A stretch of 64,000 nucleotides of DNA from Formivibrio citricus (GCF_900115065.1 NZ_FOVE01000019.1:1-64000), one strand, 5' to 3'. Shown: positions 43,621 through 53,466, numbered from the stretch's first letter. The notes: generated from the sequence alone by a model not told the origin. A program made the numbers and translations.

Positions 43621-44214
43621 ATGCTGATTCGCAAACTTTTCCGTTTTGAAAGCGCGCATATCGTGCGCAATTGCTCTTCGTTGCGCTGCAGTACTTCCAT
43701 TCATGGGCATAGCTACAAGGTGGAGGTGTTGCTGGAGGCGCATGCGCTGGATCACGGGCAGATGGTGTACGACTTCGGCCTGATGAAAGGCAACATCCGC
43801 GATGTGATCGATGCGTTCGATCATGCCATCTGTTTCTGGGACAAGGACGATCCGGAGTACATCCGCCTGTGCAAGCAGTTTTCTGCGCGCTGGATTTCCA
43901 TGCCGGTTTCGCCGTCGGCCGAGCAGTTTGCCCGGCTTTTCTTCGTCATCATCGAAGCCATTTTGCGACAGACCATCATGGGCAACGGCGAAGGCGTGGT
44001 GCGCCTGCATTCAGTCATCGCCCATGAAACGGAAACCGGTTACGCCCAAGCGTTCCCCGAGGATGCGCACAACGAGCGCATGGGGCCGATCCGCTTGGAG
44101 GAGATTGAATTTTCCGAGCAATGCCGCAAGGAATGGAGAGACCCGCAGATGTACGAAAAACTGCAGGCGGGAGAGCCCTTCATCAATTCTGCGCCGCCGC
44201 TGCAGGTCAAATAA
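43621..44214 (+). CDS. 6-pyruvoyl-tetrahydropterin synthase / QueD-like protein
   Basis: This 197-residue protein starts MLIRKLFRFESAHIVRN and has the zinc His residues (H13, H28, H30) and the catalytic Cys region in RCSTSIHGHSYKVEV, MVYDFGLMKG and a later HETETGYA Glu/His region. The family (QueD, PTPS) converts dihydroneopterin triphosphate to 6-carboxytetrahydropterin for queuosine. It is about 60-70 residues longer than classical QueD, mainly in the middle and the C-terminus, so it may be a separate subfamily. The start at 43621 matches the family N-terminus. Confidence 0.82.
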   Translation: MLIRKLFRFESAHIVRNCSSLRCSTSIHGHSYKVEVLLEAHALDHGQMVYDFGLMKGNIRDVIDAFDHAICFWDKDDPEYIRLCKQFSARWISMPVSPSAEQFARLFFVIIEAILRQTIMGNGEGVVRLHSVIAHETETGYAQAFPEDAHNERMGPIRLEEIEFSEQCRKEWRDPQMYEKLQAGEPFINSAPPLQVK

Positions 44215-44232
44215 CGCCCCCTCCCAAAAAGA

Positions 44233-47067
44233 TCACCCGTTGGACAACAGCCTGGCTTCCAGCATTTGCGGGGGGACCGGGCGTCCATAGAAGTAACCCT
44301 GAAGCTCATGGCAATTGAGTGTTCGCAGGCATTCTGCCTGCTGTTCCGTCTCCACGCCTTCGGCGATGGTGGTCATTCCCAATGAGCTGGCCAGCGTAAT
44401 GATGGCCTGGACGATTGCCGCATCGGTTGAGCCAAGGGCGATGTTGCGCACGAACGATTGATCAATCTTGATCCGGTCGATAGGGAAACGCTTCAGGTAA
44501 CTGAGACTGGAATACCCGGTGCCGAAATCGTCGATCGAAAGCCGCACGCCCAGAGCTTTCAATTCTTCAATCAACTGCATCGTGGAAGCCACGTCCCGCA
44601 AGAGCGCGCTTTCGGTGAACTCCAGTTCAAGATGATGCGGGTTCAGGTTGTTCTGGCCGATCGTCGAAAGAATCGAGGCTTGCAGGTTCGGGTCGCGCAG
44701 TTGTTTGGGTGAGAGGTTGATGGCCATGACCAGTTCACCCAATCCTCTTGTTTGCCATTCGCGCAATTGCCGGCAGGCTTCGCGCATGATCCACTCGCCC
44801 AGTGGAATGATCATTCCCGTTTCTTCTGCGATGGGAATAAAGTCTGCCGGGGAAATCAGCCCTTTTCCCGGGTGGTTGAGTCGAACCAGTGCTTCCACGC
44901 CGGAAATCTTGCCGCTCTGCGCACAAACCTGAGGCTGGTAGTACAGCGTAAACCAGCCGGAATCCAGCGCCTGCCGCAGTTCCGCCATCAAACCCAGCGA
45001 CAGCCCCGCCCGCTCGTTGAGATCGCCGGTATAGAACTGGCAGGTATTCCCGCCGTCGCTGCGTGCCCTGACCAGTGCGGCATCGGAATTTTTCAGTAGT
45101 CCGTCAAAATCTTCGCCGTCCCCGGGGTAGAGCGCGACGCCGATGCTCGCAGTGAGGCTGATCTGGGTCTCTCCGACCTCATGGATTTCCGAGGCGGCCT
45201 GCAGCAGGCCTTCCGCAACCGGGATCGCTTCGGAAGGCTTGGCCATGTCCGGGATGAGCACCACAAAATTGTCGCCGGACAGGCGCGAAACGGTGGCTGC
45301 TTCTCCGGCCAACCGGGCAAAACGCTCGGCGACCCCTTTCAGCACCTTGTCCCCGGCAGGATGCCCCAGTGACTCGTTCACATAGTGGAAACGGTTGAGA
45401 TTGATGCACAGCAGTGCCACATGACGGCCATATTGGCGGGCATGAGCAATGGCCTCGTTGGCGCGGTCTTCCAGCAAGAGGCGGTTGGGCAAACCGGTCA
45501 AGACATCGAAACGTTTGAGCCAGTCGAGTTCTTCCTGGGCTTTTCGTCCCGACAAATCGGAGAAATTGGCAAAGTAGTTGCTTATCCTTCCGTCAGAACC
45601 CCGAATGGTGTTGATCGAGAGCCATTCGAGATAAACCTCGCCGTCCTTGCGCCGGTTCCAGATTTCCCCTTGCCAGGCACCCACGCTATCCAGTGCGGCC
45701 CACATTTGCGCGTAGAAGCCCCGGTCATGACGCCCGGAACTCAGAATATTCGGATTCTGGCCGATGATTTCTTCGGTGGAATACCCGGTTTGTTCGGTGA
45801 GGGCCCGGTTGGCCATGATGATGCGGTTATGGGCGTCGGTAATGACCATGCCGTCGCGGGTGTTTTCGAATACCTGGGCGTGCAGCCGTATCTGGGCCTC
45901 GGCACGCTCCTGTTCTTCCTTTTCGTAGATTTTGTTCAGGGCAAACGAAACGCTGTCGGCGACTTCCAGAAGCAGCAGGATGACTTCGACGTTGAAGTAA
46001 TTGGCCTCGCCCGAAAAGAAACTGATCGCACCGCGGAACCCCCCGCCCTCCACCGGAATCGACATGGCCGAGCGCAAGCCGTAAGTCGAAACAGCTCGCT
46101 CCAGCAGCACCAGTTTCCCGTCATGCTCGATATCATCGATCACGACGTAATGCCGGTCCTTTGCCGCTTCAAGTGCTGGCGAGCGTTTGCCCGGTTCGGC
46201 GTCATGCGGACGGCCGAGCACCTCGGCGACGAATTCCTTTGCTTCTCCTCGTGCCGACACGGCAAACAGGCAGTGCGGCTGGATGCGCTCGTCAACGAGT
46301 TGTGCCACCCAAGCCAGGCGGAACCCGGTCATTTGCAGGGCAACGGAGCACACGGAGTCGAACAGGGTCTGGCGATCCCGAACCTCAAGCATCGCCTTGT
46401 TGACCCCGCTCAGTACCGCGTGGATCGCATTCTTGCGCTGCAGCGCCTGTTCGGTGCGCTTGCGTTCTTCAATGTCCTGTACCGATACGAGCAGGACCTC
46501 GGTCTCTCCCAGCAAGGCTTTCGTGAGCGATGCGCCGATCCAGAACGAATGGCCGCGCTTGTGCCGGACCATGCAGTCGACATGCTGCGGCCCTTCACGC
46601 ATCGCCTTGCCCATGACGAGCTCGGCCTCCTTGAGGCCGACCGGGCCGGCACTCGATAAAAATCCGGCTACGCCTGAGCGACAAAATTCGTCCCGCGAAT
46701 AGCCCAACAAGTCCGAGGCGCGCTGATTGGCATCGATGATGGCAAAGTCGCCCAGGCGGTGGATGAAGATGGCTTCTGTGACAGAGTTGAAAATTCCGCG
46801 AAACCTGGCTTCGCTTTCAAGTAACTTTGCGTGTTCCGAGTCGAGTTGCTCCAGGTAAACATGCAGTTGCATGTACAAGAGCGTGGCCGTTACCGCGACG
46901 AAAAGCCAGCCTTTGACGGTGCTGGCAAACGACATGGTCTCCGGATCGGAGAACAGGAACAGCACCAGCCTGTCGGATAGCAAAATCCACGTTGCGGCCA
47001 AAACAACGTAAGTCAATGCAACCTTGGCGGCAATGGGGTGCTTGAACGGGTTTAGCGAGATCGGCAT
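44233..47067 (-). CDS. Membrane-bound PAS-GAF-PAS-GGDEF-EAL protein (c-di-GMP phosphodiesterase)
   Basis: This 944-residue protein has two N-terminal membrane helices (about 12-70), then PAS (about 85-200), GAF (about 225-385), PAS (about 395-515), GGDEF (about 525-680) and EAL (about 690-940). The cyclase site reads SGDNF instead of GGDEF, so synthesis is unlikely. The EAL side is intact: EALVRL, NLSPKQL, FTESAL, DDFGTGYSS, IKIDQSF, EGVE. It probably hydrolyses c-di-GMP under control of membrane or redox/light-type signals. No partner gene is obvious. Confidence 0.92.
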   Translation of the reverse strand: MPISLNPFKHPIAAKVALTYVVLAATWILLSDRLVLFLFSDPETMSFASTVKGWLFVAVTATLLYMQLHVYLEQLDSEHAKLLESEARFRGIFNSVTEAIFIHRLGDFAIIDANQRASDLLGYSRDEFCRSGVAGFLSSAGPVGLKEAELVMGKAMREGPQHVDCMVRHKRGHSFWIGASLTKALLGETEVLLVSVQDIEERKRTEQALQRKNAIHAVLSGVNKAMLEVRDRQTLFDSVCSVALQMTGFRLAWVAQLVDERIQPHCLFAVSARGEAKEFVAEVLGRPHDAEPGKRSPALEAAKDRHYVVIDDIEHDGKLVLLERAVSTYGLRSAMSIPVEGGGFRGAISFFSGEANYFNVEVILLLLEVADSVSFALNKIYEKEEQERAEAQIRLHAQVFENTRDGMVITDAHNRIIMANRALTEQTGYSTEEIIGQNPNILSSGRHDRGFYAQMWAALDSVGAWQGEIWNRRKDGEVYLEWLSINTIRGSDGRISNYFANFSDLSGRKAQEELDWLKRFDVLTGLPNRLLLEDRANEAIAHARQYGRHVALLCINLNRFHYVNESLGHPAGDKVLKGVAERFARLAGEAATVSRLSGDNFVVLIPDMAKPSEAIPVAEGLLQAASEIHEVGETQISLTASIGVALYPGDGEDFDGLLKNSDAALVRARSDGGNTCQFYTGDLNERAGLSLGLMAELRQALDSGWFTLYYQPQVCAQSGKISGVEALVRLNHPGKGLISPADFIPIAEETGMIIPLGEWIMREACRQLREWQTRGLGELVMAINLSPKQLRDPNLQASILSTIGQNNLNPHHLELEFTESALLRDVASTMQLIEELKALGVRLSIDDFGTGYSSLSYLKRFPIDRIKIDQSFVRNIALGSTDAAIVQAIITLASSLGMTTIAEGVETEQQAECLRTLNCHELQGYFYGRPVPPQMLEARLLSNG

Positions 47068-47196
47068 GACGCGCGTGTTTCCGCAAGTCGGGAAAAAAGT
47101 TGGAACTTTTCCATTCTAGCCTGCTCCTTACCAGAATGAAGTGCCTAATATAAGGTTATGTAGCTTGGCCGGCGTTACCGGCAGAAGGAGATGACC

Positions 47197-47685
47197 ATGT
47201 TGATCCGAAAAAGTGCGGTTGCAGCCACCGTCGCCCTGACCCTGGCTGTCGCCGGGTGTACTACCCCTGATTCCGCAAACGTTTACAGCAAGAGCGAGTT
47301 GCGCCGCCCGGCCAAGGTTCGAAGTGGTGTGATCGAGCAGATCCGGCCGGTCAAGATGGAAGATGCGATGGGTATTGGTGCCGTGACCGGTGCGGCCATC
47401 GGTGGTATCGCAGCGGGCAGTAATATCGGCGACGGTCGAGGCAGCCTGGTTGCCGGCATCGTCGGAGCGTTGCTGGGCGGACTCTTGGGCGACAAGATCG
47501 AGCGTGGCATCGTGCGCAAGGATGTGCTGGAAATCACCGTGCGCATGGAAAACGGCGAGCGGCTGGTCATTGTGGAGGACGCAGACATCAATCTGCAGCC
47601 TGGCCAGACTGTGGATGTGATTGACGACGGGAAAACCGCCCGAGTGGTCCCCGCCGCCAGGATGAGTCCTGCCGGACAACCGTAG
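47197..47685 (+). CDS. Glycine-zipper outer-membrane lipoprotein (SlyB/Pcp-like)
   Basis: This 162-residue protein has a lipoprotein signal with lipobox LAVAGC (lipidated Cys21), then a glycine-zipper region (about 60-105: GIGAVTGAAIGGIAAG ... AGIVGALLGGLLGDKI) and a C-terminal beta domain ending DDGKTARVVP. This is the SlyB/Pcp plan. The start at 47197 has AAGGAG 6 nt upstream, better than the ATG directly adjoining it. Probably stabilises the outer membrane. Confidence 0.88.
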   Translation: MLIRKSAVAATVALTLAVAGCTTPDSANVYSKSELRRPAKVRSGVIEQIRPVKMEDAMGIGAVTGAAIGGIAAGSNIGDGRGSLVAGIVGALLGGLLGDKIERGIVRKDVLEITVRMENGERLVIVEDADINLQPGQTVDVIDDGKTARVVPAARMSPAGQP

Positions 47686-47705
47686 AAGCAGTAGTTATTT
47701 TCTGG

Positions 47706-47745
47706 AAAAAACAAGGCCGGACATCGCTGTCCAGCCTTGTTTTTA
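47706..47745. terminator. Bidirectional terminator between lipoprotein gene and metF
   Basis: AACAAGGC (47710-47717) with GCCTTGTT (47734-47741) and the inner GGACA/TGTCC make a long stem, flanked by A run and T run on the two sides. Confidence 0.9.
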
Positions 47746-47765
47746 TGGCACCGGTTTACCGAAAA

Positions 47766-48590
47766 TCAGTAACCCAGTCGCTGGCAAATCGTCGAAACCG
47801 CGCCCGCAGCGTTCAGCGTGTAGAAATGCAGCGCCGGCGCGCCACCACCGAGCAGTCGGTCGGAAAGATCGGTCACGAAGTCCAGTCCGAAAGCGCGGAT
47901 CGAGGCCGAATCGTCTCCCATGGCCTGTAGACGCAGGCGCAACCAGCGCGGAATTTCCGCTCCGCACATTTCCGAGAAACGCGCCAACTGGCTGAAGTTC
48001 TGGATCGGCATGATGCCGGGAACGATCGGAATCGTGACCCCGCGCGCCATCACTTCGTCGACAAAACGGAAATAGGCATCCGCATTGAAGAAATATTGCG
48101 TGATGGCCGTATCGGCACCGGCCTTGACCTTGTTCACGAAATTGCGGATATCGGCCTCGGCAGACGGCGCCTGCGGGTGGAATTCCGGATAGGCCCCGAC
48201 CTCTATGTGGAACCAGTCGCCGTACTCTTCGCGCAGGAAGGAAACCAGCTCGTTGGCATAGCGGAACTCGCCGAAATCGCCCATGCCGGACGGAATGTCG
48301 CCGCGCAGCGCGACAATCTGGCGGATGCCGTTGGCCTTGTATTGATCGACAATGGCCCGGATGCTTTCGCGGGTCGAGCCGATGCAGGACAGATGCGGCG
48401 CGGCATTCAGTCCTTCCTTCTGGATTTCCAGCACCGTATTGAGCGTGCCTTCCTGCGTGGTGCCGCCGGCACCGAAGGTCACGGAAAAATACTCCGGATG
48501 GAATTGCGCCAGTTGCTTGCGCGTATTGCGCAGCTTTTCCACACCTTCTTCGGTCTTGGGCGGAAAGAATTCGAAACTGATCGGTTTCAT
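47766..48590 (-). CDS. metF: 5,10-methylenetetrahydrofolate reductase
   Basis: This 274-residue FAD enzyme reduces methylene-THF to methyl-THF for methionine synthesis. It begins MKPISFEFFPPKTEEG, with FEFFPPK as the catalytic Glu region, and has TFGAGGTTQEGTL and CIGSTRESI, typical of MetF. Slightly shorter than E. coli MetF (296). It lies directly downstream of ahcY on the same strand, so both may be under the SAH riboswitch. Confidence 0.95.
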   Translation of the reverse strand: MKPISFEFFPPKTEEGVEKLRNTRKQLAQFHPEYFSVTFGAGGTTQEGTLNTVLEIQKEGLNAAPHLSCIGSTRESIRAIVDQYKANGIRQIVALRGDIPSGMGDFGEFRYANELVSFLREEYGDWFHIEVGAYPEFHPQAPSAEADIRNFVNKVKAGADTAITQYFFNADAYFRFVDEVMARGVTIPIVPGIMPIQNFSQLARFSEMCGAEIPRWLRLRLQAMGDDSASIRAFGLDFVTDLSDRLLGGGAPALHFYTLNAAGAVSTICQRLGY

Positions 48591-48619
48591 TGAAAAACCT
48601 TCAAATCAAAAGGCTTTCA

Positions 48620-48679
48620 CCACAAAGCACACCAAGATCATGAAAGCGCATTTCCTGCGATCTTGGCGTGCTTTCTGGC
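48620..48679. repeat. Hairpin repeat between ahcY and metF
   Basis: CCACAAAGCACACCAAGATC is followed by its near-perfect reverse complement (18 of 20 bases) ending at 48679. It resembles the ACCACAGAG elements at 3808 and 7868 and sits in the 97-nt gap of an operon, where it could affect transcript stability. The stem lacks a T run, so it is not a terminator. Confidence 0.7.
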
Positions 48680-48687
48680 AATAGCGC

Positions 48688-50103
48688 TTAGTAGCGATAA
48701 TGGGTCGGCTTGTACGGGCCTTCCTTCGGTACGCCGATGTAGGCGGCCTGCGCATCGGAAAGCTCGGTCAGTTCCGCGCCGATCTTCTTCAGGTGCAGGC
48801 GGGCAACCATTTCGTCGAGTTTCTTCGGCAGTACATATACACCGATCGGGTATTCCTCCGTCTTGGCAAACAGTTCGATCTGCGCCAGTACCTGGTTGGT
48901 GAAGGAGTTGGACATCACGAAACTCGGGTGGCCGGTCGCGCAGCCGAGGTTCACGAGACGGCCTTCTGCCAGAATGATGATGCGCTTGCCATCGGGGAAG
49001 ATCACGTGGTCGACCTGCGGCTTGATGTTTTCCCACTGGTACTGGCGCAGGGACGCGATCTCGATTTCACTGTCGAAGTGGCCGATGTTGCAGACGATGG
49101 CGTTGTTGCGCATCTTGGCCATATGGTCATGCGTGATCACGCCGACGTTGCCGGTGGTGGTCACGAAGATGTCGCCCTTGTCGCAAGCATTGTCCATGGT
49201 CACGACGCGGTAGCCTTCCATCGCGGCCTGCAGGGCGCAAATCGGGTCGATTTCAGTCACCCACACGGTGGCGCCCAGACCGCGCAGGGATTGCGCGCAG
49301 CCCTTGCCCACGTCGCCGTAACCGAGCACCACGGCGACCTTGCCGGCGATCATCACGTCGGTGGCGCGCTTGATGCCGTCCACCAGCGATTCGCGGCAGC
49401 CGTAGAGGTTGTCGAACTTGGACTTGGTCACCGAGTCGTTGACGTTGATCGCCGGGAATGCGAGCTTGCCCTGTTCGAACATCTGGTACAGACGATGTAC
49501 GCCGGTGGTGGTTTCCTCAGTCACGCCCTTGATAGCTGCCAGGCGGGTCGAGTACCAAGTCGGATCCTGGGCGATCTTGGCCTTGATCGCGGCGAACAGG
49601 ACGGTTTCCTCTTCGCAGGTCGGCTTGGCGACCACCGAAAGATCCTTCTCGGCGCGCGCGCCCAGATGCAGCAGCAGGGTCGCATCGCCACCATCGTCGA
49701 GGATCATGTTGGCGAGCAGACCGTTCGGCCACTCAAAGGCCTTGTGAGTGTATTCCCAGTACTCTTCCAGGGTTTCTCCCTTGTAGGCGAAGACCGGGAT
49801 GCCTTCCGCGGCAATGGCGGCGGCTGCATGATCCTGGGTCGAGAAGATGTTGCACGACACCCAGCGCACTTCGGCTCCGAGTGCCACCAGTGTTTCGATC
49901 AGCACGGCGGTCTGGATGGTCATGTGCAGCGAACCCATGATGCGTGCGCCCTTGAGCGGCTGCGTCCTGGCGAACTCTTCGCGCACGGCCATCAGGCCCG
50001 GCATCTCGGTTTCGGCAATGCGGATTTCCTTGCGGCCCCAGTCGGCCAGTGCAAGGTCTGCAACATGGAAATCGGTAAATTTGGAATCGACCGCTGCGTT
50101 CAT
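48688..50103 (-). CDS. ahcY: S-adenosylhomocysteine hydrolase
   Basis: This 471-residue NAD-dependent enzyme splits S-adenosylhomocysteine to adenosine and homocysteine. It has [17 protein letters not shown], the NAD site [10 protein letters not shown] and ends KPTHYRY with the NAD-contacting Tyr. Length matches proteobacterial AhcY. AAGGAG lies 6 nt before the start. The leader is an SAH riboswitch, and metF follows. Adenosine produced could feed the PfkB-type kinase elsewhere in the window. Confidence 0.96.
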   Translation of the reverse strand: MNAAVDSKFTDFHVADLALADWGRKEIRIAETEMPGLMAVREEFARTQPLKGARIMGSLHMTIQTAVLIETLVALGAEVRWVSCNIFSTQDHAAAAIAAEGIPVFAYKGETLEEYWEYTHKAFEWPNGLLANMILDDGGDATLLLHLGARAEKDLSVVAKPTCEEETVLFAAIKAKIAQDPTWYSTRLAAIKGVTEETTTGVHRLYQMFEQGKLAFPAINVNDSVTKSKFDNLYGCRESLVDGIKRATDVMIAGKVAVVLGYGDVGKGCAQSLRGLGATVWVTEIDPICALQAAMEGYRVVTMDNACDKGDIFVTTTGNVGVITHDHMAKMRNNAIVCNIGHFDSEIEIASLRQYQWENIKPQVDHVIFPDGKRIIILAEGRLVNLGCATGHPSFVMSNSFTNQVLAQIELFAKTEEYPIGVYVLPKKLDEMVARLHLKKIGAELTELSDAQAAYIGVPKEGPYKPTHYRY

Positions 50104-50143
50104 TGAATTCTCCTTGAACGAAGGGCCGGGAGGGGATCGGTCT

Positions 50144-50242
50144 GCTCACCTGATCCACCGTGCCCGGCACGGGGTTTATAGTCAGGTGAGCGCCGTTATT
50201 GTTGCCGAGCCTCGGGCAAAACTACCCTGCAGCGCTCCTCGG
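50144..50242 (-). promoter_or_regulatory. SAH riboswitch of ahcY with predicted expression platform
   Basis: On the minus strand the RNA reads CCGAGGAGCGCUGCA ... CCCGAGGCUCGGC ... AAUAACGGCGCUCACC, matching the known SAH aptamer: CCGAG/CUCGG and GAGCGC/GCGCUC helices and the AACGGCGCUCAC 3' strand (core 50184-50242). GCUCACCUGA (50191-50182) can instead pair perfectly over 10 bp with UCAGGUGAGC (50153-50144), which would open the aptamer helix. The alternative hairpin has no T run, so control may be translational or by another route. A -10-like TAAAAT lies at 50253-50258. Confidence 0.92.
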
Positions 50243-50284
50243 AATGAACCGTATTTTACGCCGGAATGCGCTCTTCACGCCAGA

Positions 50285-52090
50285 TCAGAAGCGCCGGGTT
50301 AGCGACGCGCCTGCTGTCGTGCCGCGATAGCCGCCCGATCCCTGCCGGGAGTTGTGCAGCAGCGAAACGTAACCGCGCAGATACCAGTCATCGTAAATGC
50401 CATGGAACACCTCAAGCACGGCATCGCCGCCTGGCTTGAAGCTGCTCATGGTGTTGTCCTTGTGCGCCCCAGCCGACAAGGCCAGGCTTGCCCCGCTGTT
50501 ATCGCTGATTTTCCAGTAGGTAAAGGCCGTTAACGCATAGCGCTGGTAATTCTGCGGGTCGTAGTAGCCATTGTTGAGGTCCTTCTGGAAGCCGAACCAT
50601 CTGGCGCTCAGCCCAAGATCGATGTTGACCAATTGGGTACGCCACATTGCACGCCGGGGGGCCAGGCTGACTTCCCAGCGGTTGTTGCTGTCCGAAAAAT
50701 GGTCATACGATGCAAAACCATCCACGGTATAACGGGAATCGGGGGTCCAGCGTGTGTAGAGACGATTGCTGTCACGCTTGACCGGCAGCGATGCGGCTCT
50801 GGGCGATACGGCAAACAGGTCACGCTCGACTTCGGGGCGTACCCACCATTCGTCATTCGGCCGCAGATCAAACCCTACCTTGTAAGTCAAAAACTGGTTA
50901 TGCCCTGCAGCCGAGGCACCGCCCACCCGCATATCGCCTGCCGCCATGCGTGAAAACCGCCGCTTAATGCCCAGCCAGGCCCCGCGATAGTTGACATCGT
51001 TGTCCCCATTGATGTTTTCCAGGCCGCTGCCGGTGTCGGCGCGCAACCTTTGCCACTCACCGCCAGCCAGGAAACGCGTTTCAGGATTGAGCACATATTC
51101 GCCCGTGAGACTGGTGCGGCCGATCCGGACATCATCGGAATCCTTGCCATAGTTGTAGGCCAGCGTGACCGAGGAGCGTTGGGGGGTGAGCAGGTAACGG
51201 GACAGATCAGCCGTTTCCTTTGTATCCGGTCGCAGGCGCTTGATGGTTTGCAAATCGGCCAGCGCTTCCCGGTGGCGGTTGGCTGCGTGACGGGCGATGG
51301 CGCGTGTGGTCAGCAGATCGACATCCTGAGGCGTTTCACCCAGCAGTTTTTCCACGATTTCCAGCGCCGGTTTGGTTTTTCCCAGCCAGGCGAGCGCGCG
51401 CGCACGTTGCTCCAGGTAGGAGCGGTCCTCCCCGAAGCGAAGCAGATATTCGTCGAGCTCATCCAGTGCGTCAGGGTAATTGCCGCGCCATCCTTCGGTT
51501 TTTACGAGATCCAGCCAGACCTGCTTGTCGTCCGGGCGTTGTTTCAGGTATGCCTTGTAGCCAGCTACTGCCGAGTCTGTCCGTCCACTCCAGGCATCGA
51601 GGCGGGCCAATCCCAGTTGCGCCTTGGCGTCATTGGCTGCGAGCCTGGAGATGCGCTGATAAGCTTCTGTGGCGGCCTGCCTGTTGTCGACCCAAGTGGC
51701 CAGTTCCGCTCGGGCATGCAGGAATTCGATGTTGTCCGGCTGCAGTTTCAGCGCTTCTCCGCTGGCGGCGAACGCGCCTTGCCCGTCTCCTGCCATGGAT
51801 CTTGCGCGGGAGAGTTTCATCCACAGGCCGGCGTCTTCTGGATTCAGCCTGACCGCCTGTTCAAGGGCTTTGGCCGCCTGATCATGCTGCTTCAGGCGGG
51901 AGTGGATGTCGGAGAGCCTTAGCCACAAATCGCCGCGGGCCGGGCTGGCTTCCAGCGTTTGCCGGTAAATTTTGGCGGCATCTTCCCAGCGGTTCTCCAT
52001 TTCGGCGCGAAGCCCGTTTTCAGGCAGGGTGCCGGCGGCGATGAGCTGCTGCGCGGAAAACATCATGCAAACCAAAAGAGACCGTTTCAT
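50285..52090 (-). CDS. TPR-beta-barrel outer-membrane protein, putative polysaccharide exporter
   Basis: This 601-residue protein has a signal peptide (MKRSLLVCMMFSAQQLIAA), about eight TPR-like repeats (about 28-300, e.g. GDLWLRLSDIHSRLKQHDQA, AGLWMKLSRARS) and a C-terminal ~300-residue beta-barrel with alternating aromatic strands and a terminal Phe (SLTRRF), the usual Bam signal. This is the PgaA/YaiO-like plan of synthase-dependent exopolysaccharide export. Translationally coupled (ATGA) to the glycosyltransferase gene upstream, the last gene of the operon. Confidence 0.82.
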   Translation of the reverse strand: MKRSLLVCMMFSAQQLIAAGTLPENGLRAEMENRWEDAAKIYRQTLEASPARGDLWLRLSDIHSRLKQHDQAAKALEQAVRLNPEDAGLWMKLSRARSMAGDGQGAFAASGEALKLQPDNIEFLHARAELATWVDNRQAATEAYQRISRLAANDAKAQLGLARLDAWSGRTDSAVAGYKAYLKQRPDDKQVWLDLVKTEGWRGNYPDALDELDEYLLRFGEDRSYLEQRARALAWLGKTKPALEIVEKLLGETPQDVDLLTTRAIARHAANRHREALADLQTIKRLRPDTKETADLSRYLLTPQRSSVTLAYNYGKDSDDVRIGRTSLTGEYVLNPETRFLAGGEWQRLRADTGSGLENINGDNDVNYRGAWLGIKRRFSRMAAGDMRVGGASAAGHNQFLTYKVGFDLRPNDEWWVRPEVERDLFAVSPRAASLPVKRDSNRLYTRWTPDSRYTVDGFASYDHFSDSNNRWEVSLAPRRAMWRTQLVNIDLGLSARWFGFQKDLNNGYYDPQNYQRYALTAFTYWKISDNSGASLALSAGAHKDNTMSSFKPGGDAVLEVFHGIYDDWYLRGYVSLLHNSRQGSGGYRGTTAGASLTRRF

Positions 52091-53466
52091 TTACGCCACC
52101 GTTTGTTCTTGAAGATCCAGATGTCCGCAGCAAAGCGCAGCATCGTCACGAAGTCGAAGAGGATTACCAAATAACGGACCGGCGTCAAGGCAATGCCTTT
52201 GAGCAGGAATTCAAGCCGGTACCCTTTGGCCGAAATCGCCAGTGCAATCAATGCGACCACACTTTCCACTGCCAGGGTAATTCCCAAGGGCTCCCATCTC
52301 TGGAGTAGCAGCATGACGATGACAATTACGGGGAAGAAGATTTTCTCCAGTGCCGACATGAACATGACCCAGCCGATGGGGCGCCCGTATTCCCGGGTGT
52401 AGGCGTCGCCGAAGGGCTGGCGGTACTGTTCATGGATCTTGCGCTTGTCCAGGATATCCTGGGGGATGGAGCGTTCCTTGCGGAATCGCTTGAACGCCTT
52501 GAATGGGCTGCGCATCAATCCATCGAAGTAATAGCAGGTTTGCAGGAACGAGGACGACCACATGTAAAGCTGATGCGGCAGCCGTGAGGCTTCCGGCTCC
52601 TGCGAGCGGGCGATGACATCATCCAGCTGAATGTTGCGGAACCCCTGGTCCAGCATGGCGAAGCCGATGAAAATGTCTTCCGAGTTGGTGAGGTTGTCGC
52701 CAAGGATCGGTTCGTATTTGTCGAACAGGTTTTTCACATAGCTGCGGCGATAAGCAACGGCGCATCCGACCGGGTTGAGAATGCTGCCAAAAAAGGTTAA
52801 TTGTCCGCGGTAGATGAAACGTTGCAGCAGCATGTACAGCACTTCCCGGTAGAGATTGCTGATGCCGCGCTGGATGTGGTGTTCCCAGTTGACTTTCGGG
52901 AACATCGGTGCATCGGGGGCTTCAGCCATGAATTTCTGCAGGCTGGCGGTATTGTCCAGCAAATGATTGCGGTCCCGGTCGCGCAGGGGGAGGATGGTGC
53001 CGCAAGCCGAGGCGATGCCTTTGCCCTTGTAGAGTTCCTCGACCACCCGCTCGATGTAATTATCGGATTCCAGCACGGTGTCTCCGTCGAGGATGAACTC
53101 CACGTCCGCCTCGAATTCACGTGCCTGGCGCTTGATGGTCGGGGTTTTGCCGATGGGATGGTCGCGCTGGATGATCAGCACATCCAACCCGTTTAACTGA
53201 CTGAATTTTTCGGCGAACTCCACCGTGCGGTCGTTGCTGCCGTCATCCACCAGGATGATCTTCTGCGGTTTTTTGGTTTGTTTGGCAATGGACGACAAAC
53301 ACAAGGCGATATTGGCCTCTTCATTGAGGGCCGGGATGACCACGTTGACCGTGGCCTCGCGCCAGTCTTCTGCCGGATTCGGCACAGTTTTGTCCGGTCC
53401 ATGGAGAAAACCGACAAGGCTGAGGACGGTGTTCGGGCTCAGGAAAAATGTGGAAACGGTAGCCAT
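52087..53466 (-). CDS. Membrane glycosyltransferase family 2, putative exopolysaccharide synthase
   Basis: This 459-residue protein has a GT-A domain (VNVVIPALNEEANIA, LVDDGSNDRT, ILDGDTVLE with DxD, NSEDIFIGF as the acid region) and three C-terminal membrane helices (about 355-435). It resembles NodC/PgaC-type processive synthases, but I do not see the QxxRW motif expected of them, so it may be non-processive or divergent. It lies 6 nt behind the epimerase gene and overlaps the exporter gene. Donor is inferred to be the UDP-amino-sugar uronate made by the two upstream genes. Confidence 0.8.
   Translation of the reverse strand: MATVSTFFLSPNTVLSLVGFLHGPDKTVPNPAEDWREATVNVVIPALNEEANIALCLSSIAKQTKKPQKIILVDDGSNDRTVEFAEKFSQLNGLDVLIIQRDHPIGKTPTIKRQAREFEADVEFILDGDTVLESDNYIERVVEELYKGKGIASACGTILPLRDRDRNHLLDNTASLQKFMAEAPDAPMFPKVNWEHHIQRGISNLYREVLYMLLQRFIYRGQLTFFGSILNPVGCAVAYRRSYVKNLFDKYEPILGDNLTNSEDIFIGFAMLDQGFRNIQLDDVIARSQEPEASRLPHQLYMWSSSFLQTCYYFDGLMRSPFKAFKRFRKERSIPQDILDKRKIHEQYRQPFGDAYTREYGRPIGWVMFMSALEKIFFPVIVIVMLLLQRWEPLGITLAVESVVALIALAISAKGYRLEFLLKGIALTPVRYLVILFDFVTMLRFAADIWIFKNKRWRK

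Noticed and set aside
44233-47067. Active diguanylate cyclase
   Set aside because: The GGDEF signature is replaced by SGDNF; only the EAL half keeps its catalytic residues.
48620-48679. Terminator between ahcY and metF
   Set aside because: The stem is not followed by a T run; it fits the dispersed hairpin repeat family.
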